Shown in pieces: positions 34,416 to 44,975 of a stretch of 64,000 bases of DNA; position 1 is the first letter of the stretch; every line of letters starts with the position of its first letter. Under the pieces are notes generated by a model, which saw only the letters and a list, made by a program, of their open reading frames with translations, searched no databases and had not been told where the DNA came from. The position numbers were made by a program, and so were the translations under genes. The stretch covers positions 30,178-94,177 of the forward strand of contig NZ_AUEC01000027.1 in assembly GCF_000425785.1 (NCBI RefSeq), read 5' to 3'. Source of the DNA: Pseudomonas taiwanensis DSM 21245. GTDB lineage: Bacteria > Pseudomonadota > Gammaproteobacteria > Pseudomonadales > Pseudomonadaceae.

Positions 34416-36023
34416 TTACAGGCCGAGCATGTCCCGGGCCACTGCCTCGGCGATGCGAATGCCATCGACACCCGCCGACAGGATGCCCCCCGCGTAGCCG
34501 GCACCTTCGCCTGCCGGGAACAGCCCCTTTAGGTTCAGGCTCTGGTAATCCGCGCCACGCGTGATGCGCAATGGCGACGAGGTGCGGGTCTCGATACCGG
34601 TCAGCACTGCATCGTGCAGGTTGTACCCCTTGATCTGGCGGTCGAACGCGGGCAGGGCTTCGCGGATGGCCTCGATGGCGAAGTCTGGCAGGCTAGGGGC
34701 CAGATCGCCGAGGGTGACACCCGGCTTGTAGGATGGCTCGACGCTGCCCAGCGCAGTGGAAGGACGCCCTGCAACGAAGTCGCCCACCAGCTGTGCCGGG
34801 GCCTGGTAATTGCTGCCGCCCATCACGTAGGCATGGGCTTCCAGGCGTTCTTGCAACTCGATACCCGCCAGCGGGCCGCCCGGATAGTCGCGCTCCGGGT
34901 CAATGCCGACGACAATGCCGGAGTTGGCGTTGCGCTCGTTACGCGAGTACTGGCTCATGCCGTTGGTGACCACACGTCCCGGTTCGCTGGTCGCGGCAAC
35001 CACGGTGCCGCCCGGGCACATGCAGAAGCTGTAGACCGAGCGACCGTTCTTGGCGTGGTGCACCAGCTTGTAGTCGGCTGCGCCCAGTTTCGGGTGGCCG
35101 GCGTACTTGCCCAGCCGCGCTTTGTCGATCAGCGTCTGCGGGTGCTCGATGCGGAAACCAATGGAGAATGGCTTGGCTTCCATGTACACGCCCTTGGCGT
35201 GCAGCATCCGGAAGGTGTCGCGGGCACTGTGTCCCAGTGCCAGCACCACATGCCGTGAGTGCAGCTGTTCGCCGTTTTCCAGCACCACACCTGTCAGTTG
35301 GCCATCCTCGATCAGCAGGTCGGTGACTTTCTGCTGGAAACGCACCTCGGCACCCAGGGCGATCATGTCCTGGCGCATCTGCTCGACCATGCCGGTCAGG
35401 CGGAAGGTACCGATGTGTGGCTTGTTGATGTAGAGGATCTCTTCCGGTGCGCCAGCCTTGACGAACTCTTCCAGCACCTTGCGGCCGTGGTGGTTCGGGT
35501 CCTTGATCTGGCTGTACAGCTTGCCGTCGGAGAAGGTGCCGGCGCCGCCTTCGCCGAACTGCACATTGGACTCTGGGTTGAGCACGCTTTTGCGCCACAG
35601 GCCCCAGGTGTCCTTGGTACGCTGACGTACTTCCTTGCCGCGTTCGAGGATGATCGGCTTGAAGCCCATCTGCGCCAGCAGCAGGCCGGCAAAGATACCG
35701 CACGGGCCGAAACCGACCACGATGGGGCGCTCCTGGAGGCCGGTCGGGGCCTGGCCGACGAACTTGTAGGTAACGTCGGGGGCTACGCCGATGTTGTGGT
35801 CGTCGGCGAACTTGCTGAGCAGTTCGGCTTCGTTGCTGGTTTCCAGGTCGATGGTGTAGATGAACAGCATTTCGCTGTTCTTCTTGCGCGCATCGTAGCT
35901 GCGTTTGAACAGGGTGAAACCGAGCAGTTGCTCGTCCTCGATGCCCAGGCGCTGGACGATGGCCTCGCGCAGGGCTTCGTCGGGGTGGTCCAGGGGCAGC
36001 TTAAGTTCGGTGATTCGTAGCAT
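34416..36023 (-). CDS. FAD-dependent oxidoreductase (COG2509 type)
   Basis: A 535-residue flavoprotein of the uncharacterised FAD-dependent dehydrogenase family. After an N-terminal RNA-binding-like alpha/beta region (about 1-85) comes the dinucleotide motif PIVVGFGPCGIFAGLLLAQMG (about 100-120), then ERGKEVRQRTKDTWG, FGEGGAGTFSDGKLYS and the C-terminal FAD contact GLFPAGEGAGYAGGILSAGVDG. Start ATG 36023 (MLRITELKLPLDHP). The reaction is not known; in many bacteria the gene stands alone, as here. Confidence 0.88.
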   Translation of the reverse strand: MLRITELKLPLDHPDEALREAIVQRLGIEDEQLLGFTLFKRSYDARKKNSEMLFIYTIDLETSNEAELLSKFADDHNIGVAPDVTYKFVGQAPTGLQERPIVVGFGPCGIFAGLLLAQMGFKPIILERGKEVRQRTKDTWGLWRKSVLNPESNVQFGEGGAGTFSDGKLYSQIKDPNHHGRKVLEEFVKAGAPEEILYINKPHIGTFRLTGMVEQMRQDMIALGAEVRFQQKVTDLLIEDGQLTGVVLENGEQLHSRHVVLALGHSARDTFRMLHAKGVYMEAKPFSIGFRIEHPQTLIDKARLGKYAGHPKLGAADYKLVHHAKNGRSVYSFCMCPGGTVVAATSEPGRVVTNGMSQYSRNERNANSGIVVGIDPERDYPGGPLAGIELQERLEAHAYVMGGSNYQAPAQLVGDFVAGRPSTALGSVEPSYKPGVTLGDLAPSLPDFAIEAIREALPAFDRQIKGYNLHDAVLTGIETRTSSPLRITRGADYQSLNLKGLFPAGEGAGYAGGILSAGVDGIRIAEAVARDMLGL

Positions 36024-36125
36024 GGCAGGGTCCAGTATCCCGGCCATGGCGGCCGGCGGCTTTACACAAACCGCCAAGTATAAGCTGTTAGCCGCCCTGA
36101 CTGGCAGGATAAAAGTGCCCGGCGA

Positions 36126-36800
36126 TCAGTTGTCCCGTGCACCGCCATAGTAGCCGCAGCCTTTGAGGGTCTGGCCGTCGATGTGCAATTCGGCGCGCAA
36201 GTGCTGCACGGCGCCGGTGGCCGTATCGACGCAGCGCTGTGGGGCAACCCACAACTCGACGTGCTTGCCGTTGGCTTCGCTGGTCAGGGTCAGGCCGCCG
36301 CCGGGCACTTCCTCTTCAAGGAAAGGCAGTGGCAGTGGGTCCTGGCCGACACGGTTGAGCACCATGCCCTTGCCGCTGGCTTTGATGTCCCAGCCCGGCT
36401 CGTGGCCGCTGGCACGCAGGGTCAGTTGCTTGAAGTTGGGGTCTTCGCAGGCGCGGGTGGAACCTTCCAGGCGGTACAGTCGGCGTACTTCGAGTTGGCC
36501 GTCGTTGTTCGCCTGCTTGCTGCCGGTCAGGCGGCCACGCACATCGGCGAAGAGTTTGTCGTTGGCATCGTCGGCCAGGTTGGCGGCTTCCTGCAGGATA
36601 CCGGTACCGCCGACGTCGCTGATCACGAAGCGACGGCTCTCACCGCAAGGCTTGAAGAACAACTGGCCGCCACCGGCGCTCAGCTCGCCCTGCATGCGCG
36701 TGGTACCGATGTTCGGGTCGCTTGGTTGATGGGCCATGAGCTGGCAGCCGGCGAACAAAGGCAGCAGGCTGGCAAGCAGCAGGGTGGGGGGTATGCGCAT
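36126..36800 (-). CDS. Hypothetical lipoprotein
   Basis: A 224-residue lipoprotein (signal LLLASLLPLFAGC, lipobox FAGC, Cys19). Two parts are visible: an N-terminal half with GGQLFFKPCGESRRFVISD and a C-terminal half from TLRASGHEPGWDIKASGKGM to the end, resembling periplasmic COG3650/META-like beta domains. Cysteines at PCGE, RACED, QRCVD and KGCGYYG could make two disulfides. Function unknown. Start ATG 36800. Confidence 0.72.
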   Translation of the reverse strand: MRIPPTLLLASLLPLFAGCQLMAHQPSDPNIGTTRMQGELSAGGGQLFFKPCGESRRFVISDVGGTGILQEAANLADDANDKLFADVRGRLTGSKQANNDGQLEVRRLYRLEGSTRACEDPNFKQLTLRASGHEPGWDIKASGKGMVLNRVGQDPLPLPFLEEEVPGGGLTLTSEANGKHVELWVAPQRCVDTATGAVQHLRAELHIDGQTLKGCGYYGGARDN

Positions 36801-36898
36801 GGGGCTGGCTCCGGGAATCTTGCATCAAGAGCTGGCCACGGTACTCAGGCCAAGGGATGTGCACAAGGGGGCTGTGCGATCGCGCTAGCGCTTTAGCA

Positions 36899-36912
36899 GC
36901 CGGCTTGCCGGC
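36899..36912. repeat. REP core GCCGGC-TT-GCCGGC
   Basis: GCCGGC, TT, GCCGGC in the gap between the lipoprotein promoter and the livF end. Mirror orientation of the element at 34400. Confidence 0.65.
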
Positions 36913-36949
36913 GCAAGGCATGCCATGGCGGACTCATCCTATTAGACAG

Positions 36950-36974
36950 AAAAAAGGGCCCGAAGGCCCTTTCC
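36950..36974 (-). terminator. Terminator of the liv operon
   Basis: AAAGGGCC-CGAA-GGCCCTTT (36953-36972) with an A-run on its left. Read on the minus strand it ends in TTTTTT, stopping transcription after livF. Confidence 0.9.
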
Positions 36975-36989
36975 CGAAGCGGACGTCGA

Positions 36990-37691
36990 TCAGCCTCCAA
37001 GGTACGCGTCACGTACCTTAGGGTCGGTCAACAGCGCTTCGCCGGTCCCTTGCATCACGACCCGACCGTTTTCCAGGACGTAGGCTCGGTCAGCAATCTT
37101 CAGCGCCTGGTTGGCGTTCTGCTCCACCAGGAACACCGTCACGCCGTCACGGCGCAACTGCTCGATGATGTCGAAGATCTGTTGGATGATGATCGGTGCC
37201 AGGCCCAGCGACGGTTCGTCGAGCAGCAGCAACTTGGGCTTGCTCATCAGTGCGCGGCCGATGGCCAGCATCTGCTGCTCACCGCCGGACATGGTGCCGC
37301 CACGCTGGATGTAGCGCTCCTTCAGGCGAGGGAACAATTGCAAGACCTTGTCCAATTGCTCCTGATAATCGCCCTTGTTGGTGAAGAAACCGCCCATGGC
37401 CAGGTTTTCCTCGACGGTCAGGCGGGCGAACACGCGGCGGCCTTCAGGGACCACGGCGATGCTCTTGCGCATGATGTGCGAGGAGGGCTGCCCGACCAGC
37501 TCTTCACCCAGGTACTTGATGCTGCCGCTGTGGGCCTGGGGCGAACCGCACAGGGTCATCAGCAACGTCGACTTGCCGGCGCCGTTGGCACCGATCAGGG
37601 TGACGATCTCGCCTTGGTTGATTTCCACGTTGACGCTGTGCAGCGCCTGGATCTTGCCGTAGAAGGTGGAAACGTTTTCGAACTTCAGCAT
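36990..37691 (-). CDS. livF: Branched-chain amino acid ABC transporter ATPase LivF
   Basis: One of two ATP-hydrolysing subunits of the high-affinity Leu/Ile/Val importer. The 233-residue protein has Walker A GANGAGKSTLL (about residues 34-44), signature MSGGEQQML (about 135) and Walker B LLLLDEPSLGLAP. The LivF-type ending LTDPKVRDAYLGG is clear. Its start codon follows the livG stop with no gap, so it is coupled to livG. Last gene of the livKHMGF operon. Confidence 0.96.
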   Translation of the reverse strand: MLKFENVSTFYGKIQALHSVNVEINQGEIVTLIGANGAGKSTLLMTLCGSPQAHSGSIKYLGEELVGQPSSHIMRKSIAVVPEGRRVFARLTVEENLAMGGFFTNKGDYQEQLDKVLQLFPRLKERYIQRGGTMSGGEQQMLAIGRALMSKPKLLLLDEPSLGLAPIIIQQIFDIIEQLRRDGVTVFLVEQNANQALKIADRAYVLENGRVVMQGTGEALLTDPKVRDAYLGG

Positions 37692-38455
37692 TTACGCTTC
37701 CCCCAGGTAGGCTTTGATCACGTCAGGGTTATCGCGGATCTCCTCCGGCGTACCGTGCGCCAGGGGCGTGCCCTGGTTGATCACCACGATATGGTCGGAG
37801 ATGCTCATCACCAGCTTCATGTCATGCTCGATCAGCAACACGGTGACGTTGTGCGATTCCCGCAGGTAGGCGATCAACGCCTTCAGGTCCTCGGTTTCCT
37901 TTGGGTTCAGACCGGCCGCGGGTTCGTCGAGCATGATGATCCGGGGTTGGGTCATCATGCAGCGGGCGATTTCCAGGCGACGCTGCTGGCCGTAGGCGAG
38001 GGTTCCGGCGGTACGGTTGGCGAATTCGGTCAGGTTGACCTTTTCCAGCCAGTACTGGGCGCGCTCCATGGCCTCTTTTTCGCTGCGGCGGAAGCTCGGG
38101 GTCTTGAACAGGCCGGCGAAGAAGTTGGTGTTGAGGTGGCGGTGCTGGGCGATCAGCAGGTTTTCCAGGGCGGTCATTTCCTTGAACAGACGCACGTTCT
38201 GGAAGGTTCGCACCACGCCCTTGCGGGCGATCTGGTGGCCGGCCAGGCCTTGGATCGGCTGTCCATCGAGCAGGATGGTGCCGCCACTTGGCTTATAGAA
38301 ACCGGTCAGGCAGTTGAACACGGTGGTCTTGCCGGCGCCGTTCGGGCCGATCAGCGCCACCACCTGTTTTTCCTTGACGGTCAGGCCCACGCCGTTGACC
38401 GCCAACAAGCCGCCGAAGCGCATGCTCAGGCCGCTGACTTGCAGAATTTCGCGGC

Positions 38456-38459
<4 letters not shown>
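37692..38459 (-). CDS. livG: Branched-chain amino acid ABC transporter ATPase LivG
   Basis: Second ATPase of the importer, 255 residues. Walker [13 protein letters not shown] (about residues 38-49), signature [15 protein letters not shown] (LivG characteristically has YGQQR), Walker [14 protein letters not shown], and the LivG C-terminal segment [24 protein letters not shown] overlaps the livM stop by 4 bases (38456-38459). Confidence 0.96.
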
Positions 38460-39708
<1,249 letters not shown>

Positions 39709-39712
<4 letters not shown>

Positions 39713-40632
39713 ACTTTTTCAACCTCCGGACGGCCCAGGATGCCGGTCGGCCGGAACAGCAGGACAAGAACCAAAAGGCCGAATGCAACCACGTCCTTGT
39801 ACTGGTCGCCGAAGATGTCGGCGCCGAACGCTTCGGCCACGCCCAGCACCAGCCCGCCGAGCATGGCGCCCGGAATGCTGCCGATGCCACCCAGTACCGC
39901 CGCGGTGAAGGCCTTCAAGCCCACCAGGAAGCCGGCGTTGGGGTTGATAACCCCGTACTGCATGCTCAGCAGCACGGCCGCCACCGCCGCCAGTGCGGCG
40001 CCGATGACGAAGGTCAGGGCAATGATGTTGTTGGTGTTGATGCCCAGCAGGTTGGCCATCTTGATGTCCTCGGCGCAGGCGCGGCAGGCGCGGCCCAGGC
40101 GGGAGCGGGAGATGAACAGGGTCAGGCAGGTCATGGCCACCAGGGTGACCACGAACACCAGGATCTGCATGTAGGACACCAGGACTTCTTCCGCACCGCC
40201 TGGCCCGAAGGAGAAGCTTCCTGGGATCAGGTTAGGGATGGATTTGTCCTTGGAGTCCTGCGAGAGCAAGACAGTGTTCTGCAGGAAAATCGACATGCCG
40301 ATGGCAGAAATCAGCGGGATCAGACGGTTGCTGTTCCGCAGCGGGCGGTAGGCGACCCGTTCGATGCTGTAGCCATAGGCACTGGTGACGAAGATCGTCG
40401 CGACGAAGGCGACGGTCATCAGGATCGGCAGGGAGTGGATACCCATCATGGCCAGACCCGCAAGCGCGATGAAGGCCACGTAGGAACCGATCATGTACAC
40501 CTCGCCGTGGGCGAAGTTGATCATGCCAATGATGCCGTACACCATCGTGTAACCGATGGCGATCAAGGCATAGGTGCTGCCGATGGTCAATCCATTAACC
40601 AGTTGTTGGAAGAAATGGTAGATCTCAGGCAT
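39709..40632 (-). CDS. livH: Branched-chain amino acid ABC permease LivH
   Basis: Second membrane subunit, 307 residues. [20 protein letters not shown] and [17 protein letters not shown] near the start and [19 protein letters not shown] (EAA loop) are the LivH hallmarks. I start at ATG 40632 ([15 protein letters not shown]), where homology begins; a longer in-frame reading would run through the livK terminator. A hairpin between livK and livH suggests lower expression than livK. Confidence 0.96.
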
Positions 40633-40767
40633 TACAGCGCTCCTAAAAACCTGATTTGCATTTCGCCGGCCGGGTGACAGCCAGGAAACCGCGGGTGACG
40701 GTTTTAAGATTTTCAGGTGAACCCGCTGCCGGATCGCGGCAATCAGGCCCATGAACCTCGTAAAACA

Positions 40768-40793
40768 AAGCCCACTGCTCGCACAGTGGGCTT
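40768..40793 (-). terminator. Intra-operon hairpin between livK and livH
   Basis: AAGCCCACTG-CTCGCA-CAGTGGGCTT: 10-bp perfect stem. On the minus strand it is followed by TGTTTTA. Located just after the livK stop, so it is likely a partial terminator or mRNA-stabilising end that gives more binding protein than permease. Confidence 0.8.
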
Positions 40794-40818
40794 CTACGGT
40801 CAGCTATTAGTCACGCAG

Positions 40819-41934
40819 TTACTGAGGGGAGACTTCGGTCTTCGGCTTGCCGAAGTGCCATTCGTAGACCACGAATTTGAAGTCTTTCAGGTCGCCTTTC
40901 TCGTCGAACGACAGGTCGCCGGTCGGGGTCTTGAAGGTGCCGTTGTGGATGGCAGCAGCCACCTTGTCGGTGTCTTCGGACTTGGCCGCCTTGATGCCTT
41001 CGGCGATCAGCTCGACGGCCGAGTAGGCCGGGAACACGAACGGGCCGCTTGGGTCTTTGCCGTCGGCCTTGATAGCGTCGACGATGGCCTTGTTCGCCGG
41101 GTCGGCATCGAACGATTTCGGCAGGGTGACCAGCAGGCCTTCGGAGGCGTTCTGGGCGATCTGCGAGATCGAGTCATTACCCACGCCCTCTGGACCCATG
41201 AACTTGGCTTTCAGGCCTTTTTCCTGGGCTTGACGCAGGATCAGGCCGAGCTCTGGGTGGTAGCCGCCGTAGTAGACGAAGTCGACGTTGTTCTGCTTGA
41301 GCTTCTGGATGATCGAGGAGAAGTCCTTGTCACCGGCGTTCAGGCCTTCGAAGACGGCAACCTTGGTGCCTTTCTTCTCAAGGGTCTGCTTGACCGCGGT
41401 GGCGATGCCTTCACCGTACTGCTGCTTGTCGTGCAGTACCGCGACGACCTTCGGCTTGACGTGGTCGGCGATGTAGTTGCCGGCCGCCGGGCCCTGGGCA
41501 CTGTCCAGACCGATGGTGCGGAAGATCAGCTTGTAGCCACGGGCGGTGATTTCCGGCGAAGTGGCTGCCGGGGTGATCATGATCACGCCTTCGTCTTCGT
41601 AGATGTCGGACGCAGGCTGGGTGGAGCTGGAGCACAGGTGGCCGATGACGAACTTGACGCCGTCGTTGACCACTTTGTTGGCGACCGCAACGGCCTGTTT
41701 AGGGTCGCACGCGTCGTCGTATTCCTTGGCTTCGAGCATCTTGCCATCCACGCCACCCTTGGCGTTGATGTCTTTGATGGCTTGTTTGGCGCCGATGAAC
41801 TGCATATCGCCGTACTGAGTGACCGGACCGGTCTTGGGGCCAGCGATACCGATCTTGATGGTATCGGCGGCAAACGAATGGCTGGCAACCCCGGCCAGAA
41901 CCATTGCGGCGAACAGCTTGGAAATCTTGATCAT
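40819..41934 (-). CDS. livK: Branched-chain amino acid periplasmic binding protein (LivK/BraC)
   Basis: Type I periplasmic binding protein that captures Leu/Ile/Val (and, in BraC, Ala/Thr). The 371-residue product has a signal peptide (MIKISKLFAAMVLAGVASHSFA) and a mature start ADTIKIGIAGPKTGPVTQYG. The two-cysteine loop DDACDPKQAV and CSSSTQPAS, and the later EGVGNDSISQIAQNASEGLLVTLP, are characteristic of this family. First gene of the operon; the promoter is in 41935-42294. Confidence 0.96.
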   Translation of the reverse strand: MIKISKLFAAMVLAGVASHSFAADTIKIGIAGPKTGPVTQYGDMQFIGAKQAIKDINAKGGVDGKMLEAKEYDDACDPKQAVAVANKVVNDGVKFVIGHLCSSSTQPASDIYEDEGVIMITPAATSPEITARGYKLIFRTIGLDSAQGPAAGNYIADHVKPKVVAVLHDKQQYGEGIATAVKQTLEKKGTKVAVFEGLNAGDKDFSSIIQKLKQNNVDFVYYGGYHPELGLILRQAQEKGLKAKFMGPEGVGNDSISQIAQNASEGLLVTLPKSFDADPANKAIVDAIKADGKDPSGPFVFPAYSAVELIAEGIKAAKSEDTDKVAAAIHNGTFKTPTGDLSFDEKGDLKDFKFVVYEWHFGKPKTEVSPQ

Positions 41935-42294
41935 AGTGCTCCACTCATTCTGTTGTAATTCTTATAGTCCTGGCGGCCAGGGCTACAGACCGGGCGGGAT
42001 TTGCGGTATGGCCACGCCATACTGCATGCCCACCTTCCCCCGGAACATGTCCCGGAACTGTACCGGTACAGTGTAGAGCGCCGTTCGAGCGCTTGAAAAG
42101 CGGGCGAATTGCGCCTGTCTCAGGGGTTGTCGCTTGATCGACAGAAAGATATAGAAAAGCGCCATCACTTTGCCTTTATCCCTGGCCCCACCCCACAACT
42201 TCGGGGCCAATCGACCAAATTACGTATTTGAAACCGGGTTTTTCTGCAAAAATAGCGGCCTTTTTTATTGGCCGATTGATGCGTGTACAAACCC
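41935..42294. promoter_or_regulatory. Control region upstream of livK, with a 16-bp palindrome
   Basis: This 360-base divergent gap has no credible gene. It holds the livK promoter (minus strand) and that of the DUF2288 gene (plus strand). The perfect palindrome ACTGTACCGGTACAGT is at 42057-42072, 123 bases from the livK start. The part near 42210-42270 is AT-rich. Confidence 0.5.
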
Positions 42295-42600
42295 ATGACT
42301 GATCAAACAAGCACCCTCTATGCCAAATTGCTCGGCGAGACCGCGACCATCGAGTGGAAAGCCTTGGAGCGTTTTTGGGCCAAGGGTGACCTGATTTGGG
42401 TCGACCCCTCCCTGGACCTGATCGCCGTTGCCGAAGCGATGGCCGAGAATCGCAGCGAGATCTTCGCCAAGTGGCGTAGTGATGGCACTGTGGGGCCAGT
42501 CACCGCAGAGCAGGCGATGGACCTGCAAAGCCGCGATCCAGAGATCTGGGCGGTAGTGGTTTCGCCGTTCATCGTCATCCAGGTCAAGCAGGCTGAGTAG
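42295..42600 (+). CDS. DUF2288 family small protein
   Basis: A 101-residue soluble protein with the family pattern LYAKLLGETATIEWKALERFWAKGDLIWVDPSLDL and the ending VVVSPFIVIQVK. Function unknown. The start is ATG 42295 or GTG 42283; neither has a strong ribosome site, so I keep the ATG. No signal peptide or membrane helix. Confidence 0.8.
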   Translation: MTDQTSTLYAKLLGETATIEWKALERFWAKGDLIWVDPSLDLIAVAEAMAENRSEIFAKWRSDGTVGPVTAEQAMDLQSRDPEIWAVVVSPFIVIQVKQAE

Positions 42601-42752
42601 CTATGCGCTTTTTTGGTGCGTGAAAATGCGCAGCCGTGTCACAACGGTGCGCATTGACGCTCACGTAAGGTGGAAGTTGGTAACAGTGTCGTGTTGATTC
42701 GGCGGGGCGGTAACAGTTTACGGGATGCGTAATGTCCCGCCGCCGACCAGCC

Positions 42753-42778
42753 GGCTCCTACCGGGTGCTGTAGGAGCC
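42753..42778. repeat. REP-like hairpin GGCTCCTAC ... GTAGGAGCC
   Basis: GGCTCCTAC (42753-42761) and GTAGGAGCC (42770-42778) form a 9-bp stem with an 8-base loop. It sits between the DUF2288 gene and the end of the tubulin-like gene and may terminate both. The TCCTAC sequence is common in Pseudomonas REPs. Confidence 0.6.
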
Positions 42779-42791
42779 AGCACGACCGATG

Positions 42792-44975
42792 TCAGTAATC
42801 GACCCGGCCGGTGTGGCTGTTGAGCGAGATCACCCGGGTCTTGCCGATGCGGTGGCGGAAGATCTCGCGCAGGTACTTCACCGCCTTCTTCACGCATTCG
42901 CGCGACAGCCTAATGTCATTGATCGACACGAACCGGCTCTTGTCGTTGATCAATTCCCGGTATTTCTTCTCGTACATCGGCTTGATCGCATACCAGTTGG
43001 TATCGAGGATCTTCGCCGGGTTCTCGAACTCGTTCAGTAGGTCGTCGATGCGGTCTTCATCGAAGTGCTCGCTGGTGATGAACTCCAGGATGGCGTTGTC
43101 CAGGGTGTCGTCGAAACGGTACGGCGTGCGGGCGAAGCAGCGTTTGATGAACGCCACGATCAGGGTCAGGAAGTCATCCGACAGGCACGGGCTCTTGGCG
43201 ATCAGTGTGGTCAGCGACAGGTTGGCCGAGGCGCCGATGACCAGCGCATAACGCTTGAGCGTGGTGTTGGGGAACAGGCTGTTGAGGTGGGTCTTGAGCC
43301 GATTCAGGTCCATGTACGACAGCTTGTAGTCCTTGGGCAGCGACACGATCGACACCACCGACGAGCAGTTCTTGAAGAAGTGCAGGTCGTGCAGGGCCGC
43401 GGCGTCGTAGCCCGAAGCCTGGTATTGCTCCAAGGCTGCCCGGTAGCGACGCGACTCGATCGGCAACAGGCTGATGCCTTCGATTGCCTGGGTCTGCTTG
43501 TTGAAGTGCGGCAGGTCGATCGAGCGGAAGAACAGGTCGTCGATGTCCAGGCGCGGCGTTTCGCGCTCGAAGACCTTGAACTTGTCCGAACCCTGGACCG
43601 GAATTTCCGGCACCACCGATTCTGCGTAGGCAATGGCCACTGGGCCGGCCAGGCTCATGAACAGGTCGTTGGCGTCCAGGCGGATGGTTTCGCCGATGTC
43701 GATGCCGGCGCGACGGAAGTAGTTCTGGTCGTAGTCGGTAGTGACCGCCTGGGCCGTGAGGATGTTGAAGATTTGCTGGGAGATGTACTGGTTGGCGTGC
43801 TTCTCCATGGCGTTGACGTCGATGTTGTGGATCGTGCCGTCGTCGCTTTCTTCGGCGTAGCGCATGATGTCGTTCGAGATCAGCATCATTGCGTTCCAGG
43901 GGCGAATGCGGCCCATGACGCTGGCTTCGCTGCTGTCCTCGTTGTCGAAGTTGTACGAGAAGTCCCATTCTTCGGACAGGTATTTGCACAGCAGCCGGCC
44001 GGCGTTGATGTGCAGCGCTTCGGACATTTCGCTGCGGTGGTCCGAAATGTTTGGCAGCACGCAGATGCCGCTGGTGAAGATCGGCTCGAAGACGAACGAG
44101 TGTCCGCTCTTGCCGTCGTTCTCGTCCGCCTGCTTGGTGTCGAAGGTCTTGTTCATGTACGAATACTGCTGGGCCAGGCCGAACTCCGAGGCCATGCCTG
44201 AGCCGGTACCGCCGCCAGCGCTGAAGATGTAGAAGTACAGGCGCGACTGGTTGGCCTTGATGCCGCAGGAGTCGATCAGGTACGAGTGGATCAGTTTCCA
44301 GTCGGCGCTGGAAAAGCGCTGGGTGTCCTTGTTGAGGATGATCTTGGCCAGGTACTGGCCGAGGATTGGGGCATTACCGGCCCCCCCTGCGTGGACCTCG
44401 GACAGGTCCATGATCTTCATCTTGCTGTAGTCGCGCAGGAACTCGCCACGCTCGCCCTTGCGCGAGAAACGAATGCGCCCGGCGATGTCTTTGTCCAGGT
44501 CGCCCAGCATCACCAGCGGTTCGACCAGAAACACGGGTTTCGCGCCTTTGTTTTGCACCAGGCGCAGGTTCTGACGAATCCAGCGCGCCGGGCTGTAGCC
44601 CGATTCGCCCTTGTTACGGTCCTCGTTGTTGAATTCGTTGAGGAAGAAGGTGCGGGCGTTGTACACCAGTTCGGCAACATCAAGAGCAATGTTCGAGCCG
44701 CAGCGGCCCAGGCCGATCAGGCAGACCGAGGGAAACTGCTGTTCCAGGCGCAGCTGGCTTTCGTCTTCGATGTGCAGGTTCTGCGGGAACACCAGGTCGC
44801 GCAGGCCGTCGAGGTTGTCGAGGATGCGCTGAATATCCTGCTCGGTGAAGTACAGGTACTGCTGTGCTGGCGCGCTGCGCACTGGCAGAGCTTCTCGAGC
44901 ACCGCTGGCGGTCAGCGAAGTGGAGTGTGTCGTCGACTCGGGGACCGCATTGGCAGAAGTGTTCGTAGAAGTCAT
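42792..44975 (-). CDS. Large tubulin/FtsZ-like GTPase candidate
   Basis: A 727-residue protein of the tubulin-like group (I associate it with Pfam Tubulin_2). After a disordered first 40 residues, the core begins at FPSVCLIGLGRCGSNIALDV (81-100), like the first FtsZ nucleotide loop. The tubulin signature GGGTGSG is at 254-260 (IFSAGGGTGSGMASEFG). IRLDANDLF (431-439) resembles the FtsZ T7 loop, with Asp434 and Asp437 as likely catalytic acids. The C-terminal 230 residues are of unknown type, with helical charged segments. No membrane segments. No partner gene is adjacent. Start ATG 44975 is uncertain because the ribosome site is weak; an in-frame upstream codon at 45017 is possible. Confidence 0.78.
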   Translation of the reverse strand: MTSTNTSANAVPESTTHSTSLTASGAREALPVRSAPAQQYLYFTEQDIQRILDNLDGLRDLVFPQNLHIEDESQLRLEQQFPSVCLIGLGRCGSNIALDVAELVYNARTFFLNEFNNEDRNKGESGYSPARWIRQNLRLVQNKGAKPVFLVEPLVMLGDLDKDIAGRIRFSRKGERGEFLRDYSKMKIMDLSEVHAGGAGNAPILGQYLAKIILNKDTQRFSSADWKLIHSYLIDSCGIKANQSRLYFYIFSAGGGTGSGMASEFGLAQQYSYMNKTFDTKQADENDGKSGHSFVFEPIFTSGICVLPNISDHRSEMSEALHINAGRLLCKYLSEEWDFSYNFDNEDSSEASVMGRIRPWNAMMLISNDIMRYAEESDDGTIHNIDVNAMEKHANQYISQQIFNILTAQAVTTDYDQNYFRRAGIDIGETIRLDANDLFMSLAGPVAIAYAESVVPEIPVQGSDKFKVFERETPRLDIDDLFFRSIDLPHFNKQTQAIEGISLLPIESRRYRAALEQYQASGYDAAALHDLHFFKNCSSVVSIVSLPKDYKLSYMDLNRLKTHLNSLFPNTTLKRYALVIGASANLSLTTLIAKSPCLSDDFLTLIVAFIKRCFARTPYRFDDTLDNAILEFITSEHFDEDRIDDLLNEFENPAKILDTNWYAIKPMYEKKYRELINDKSRFVSINDIRLSRECVKKAVKYLREIFRHRIGKTRVISLNSHTGRVDY

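Noticed and set aside
42057..42072. LexA (SOS) box at the livK palindrome
   Set aside because: The CTG and CAG halves are separated by 8 bases, not the 10 needed for CTG-N10-CAG, and neither flanking gene is an SOS gene.
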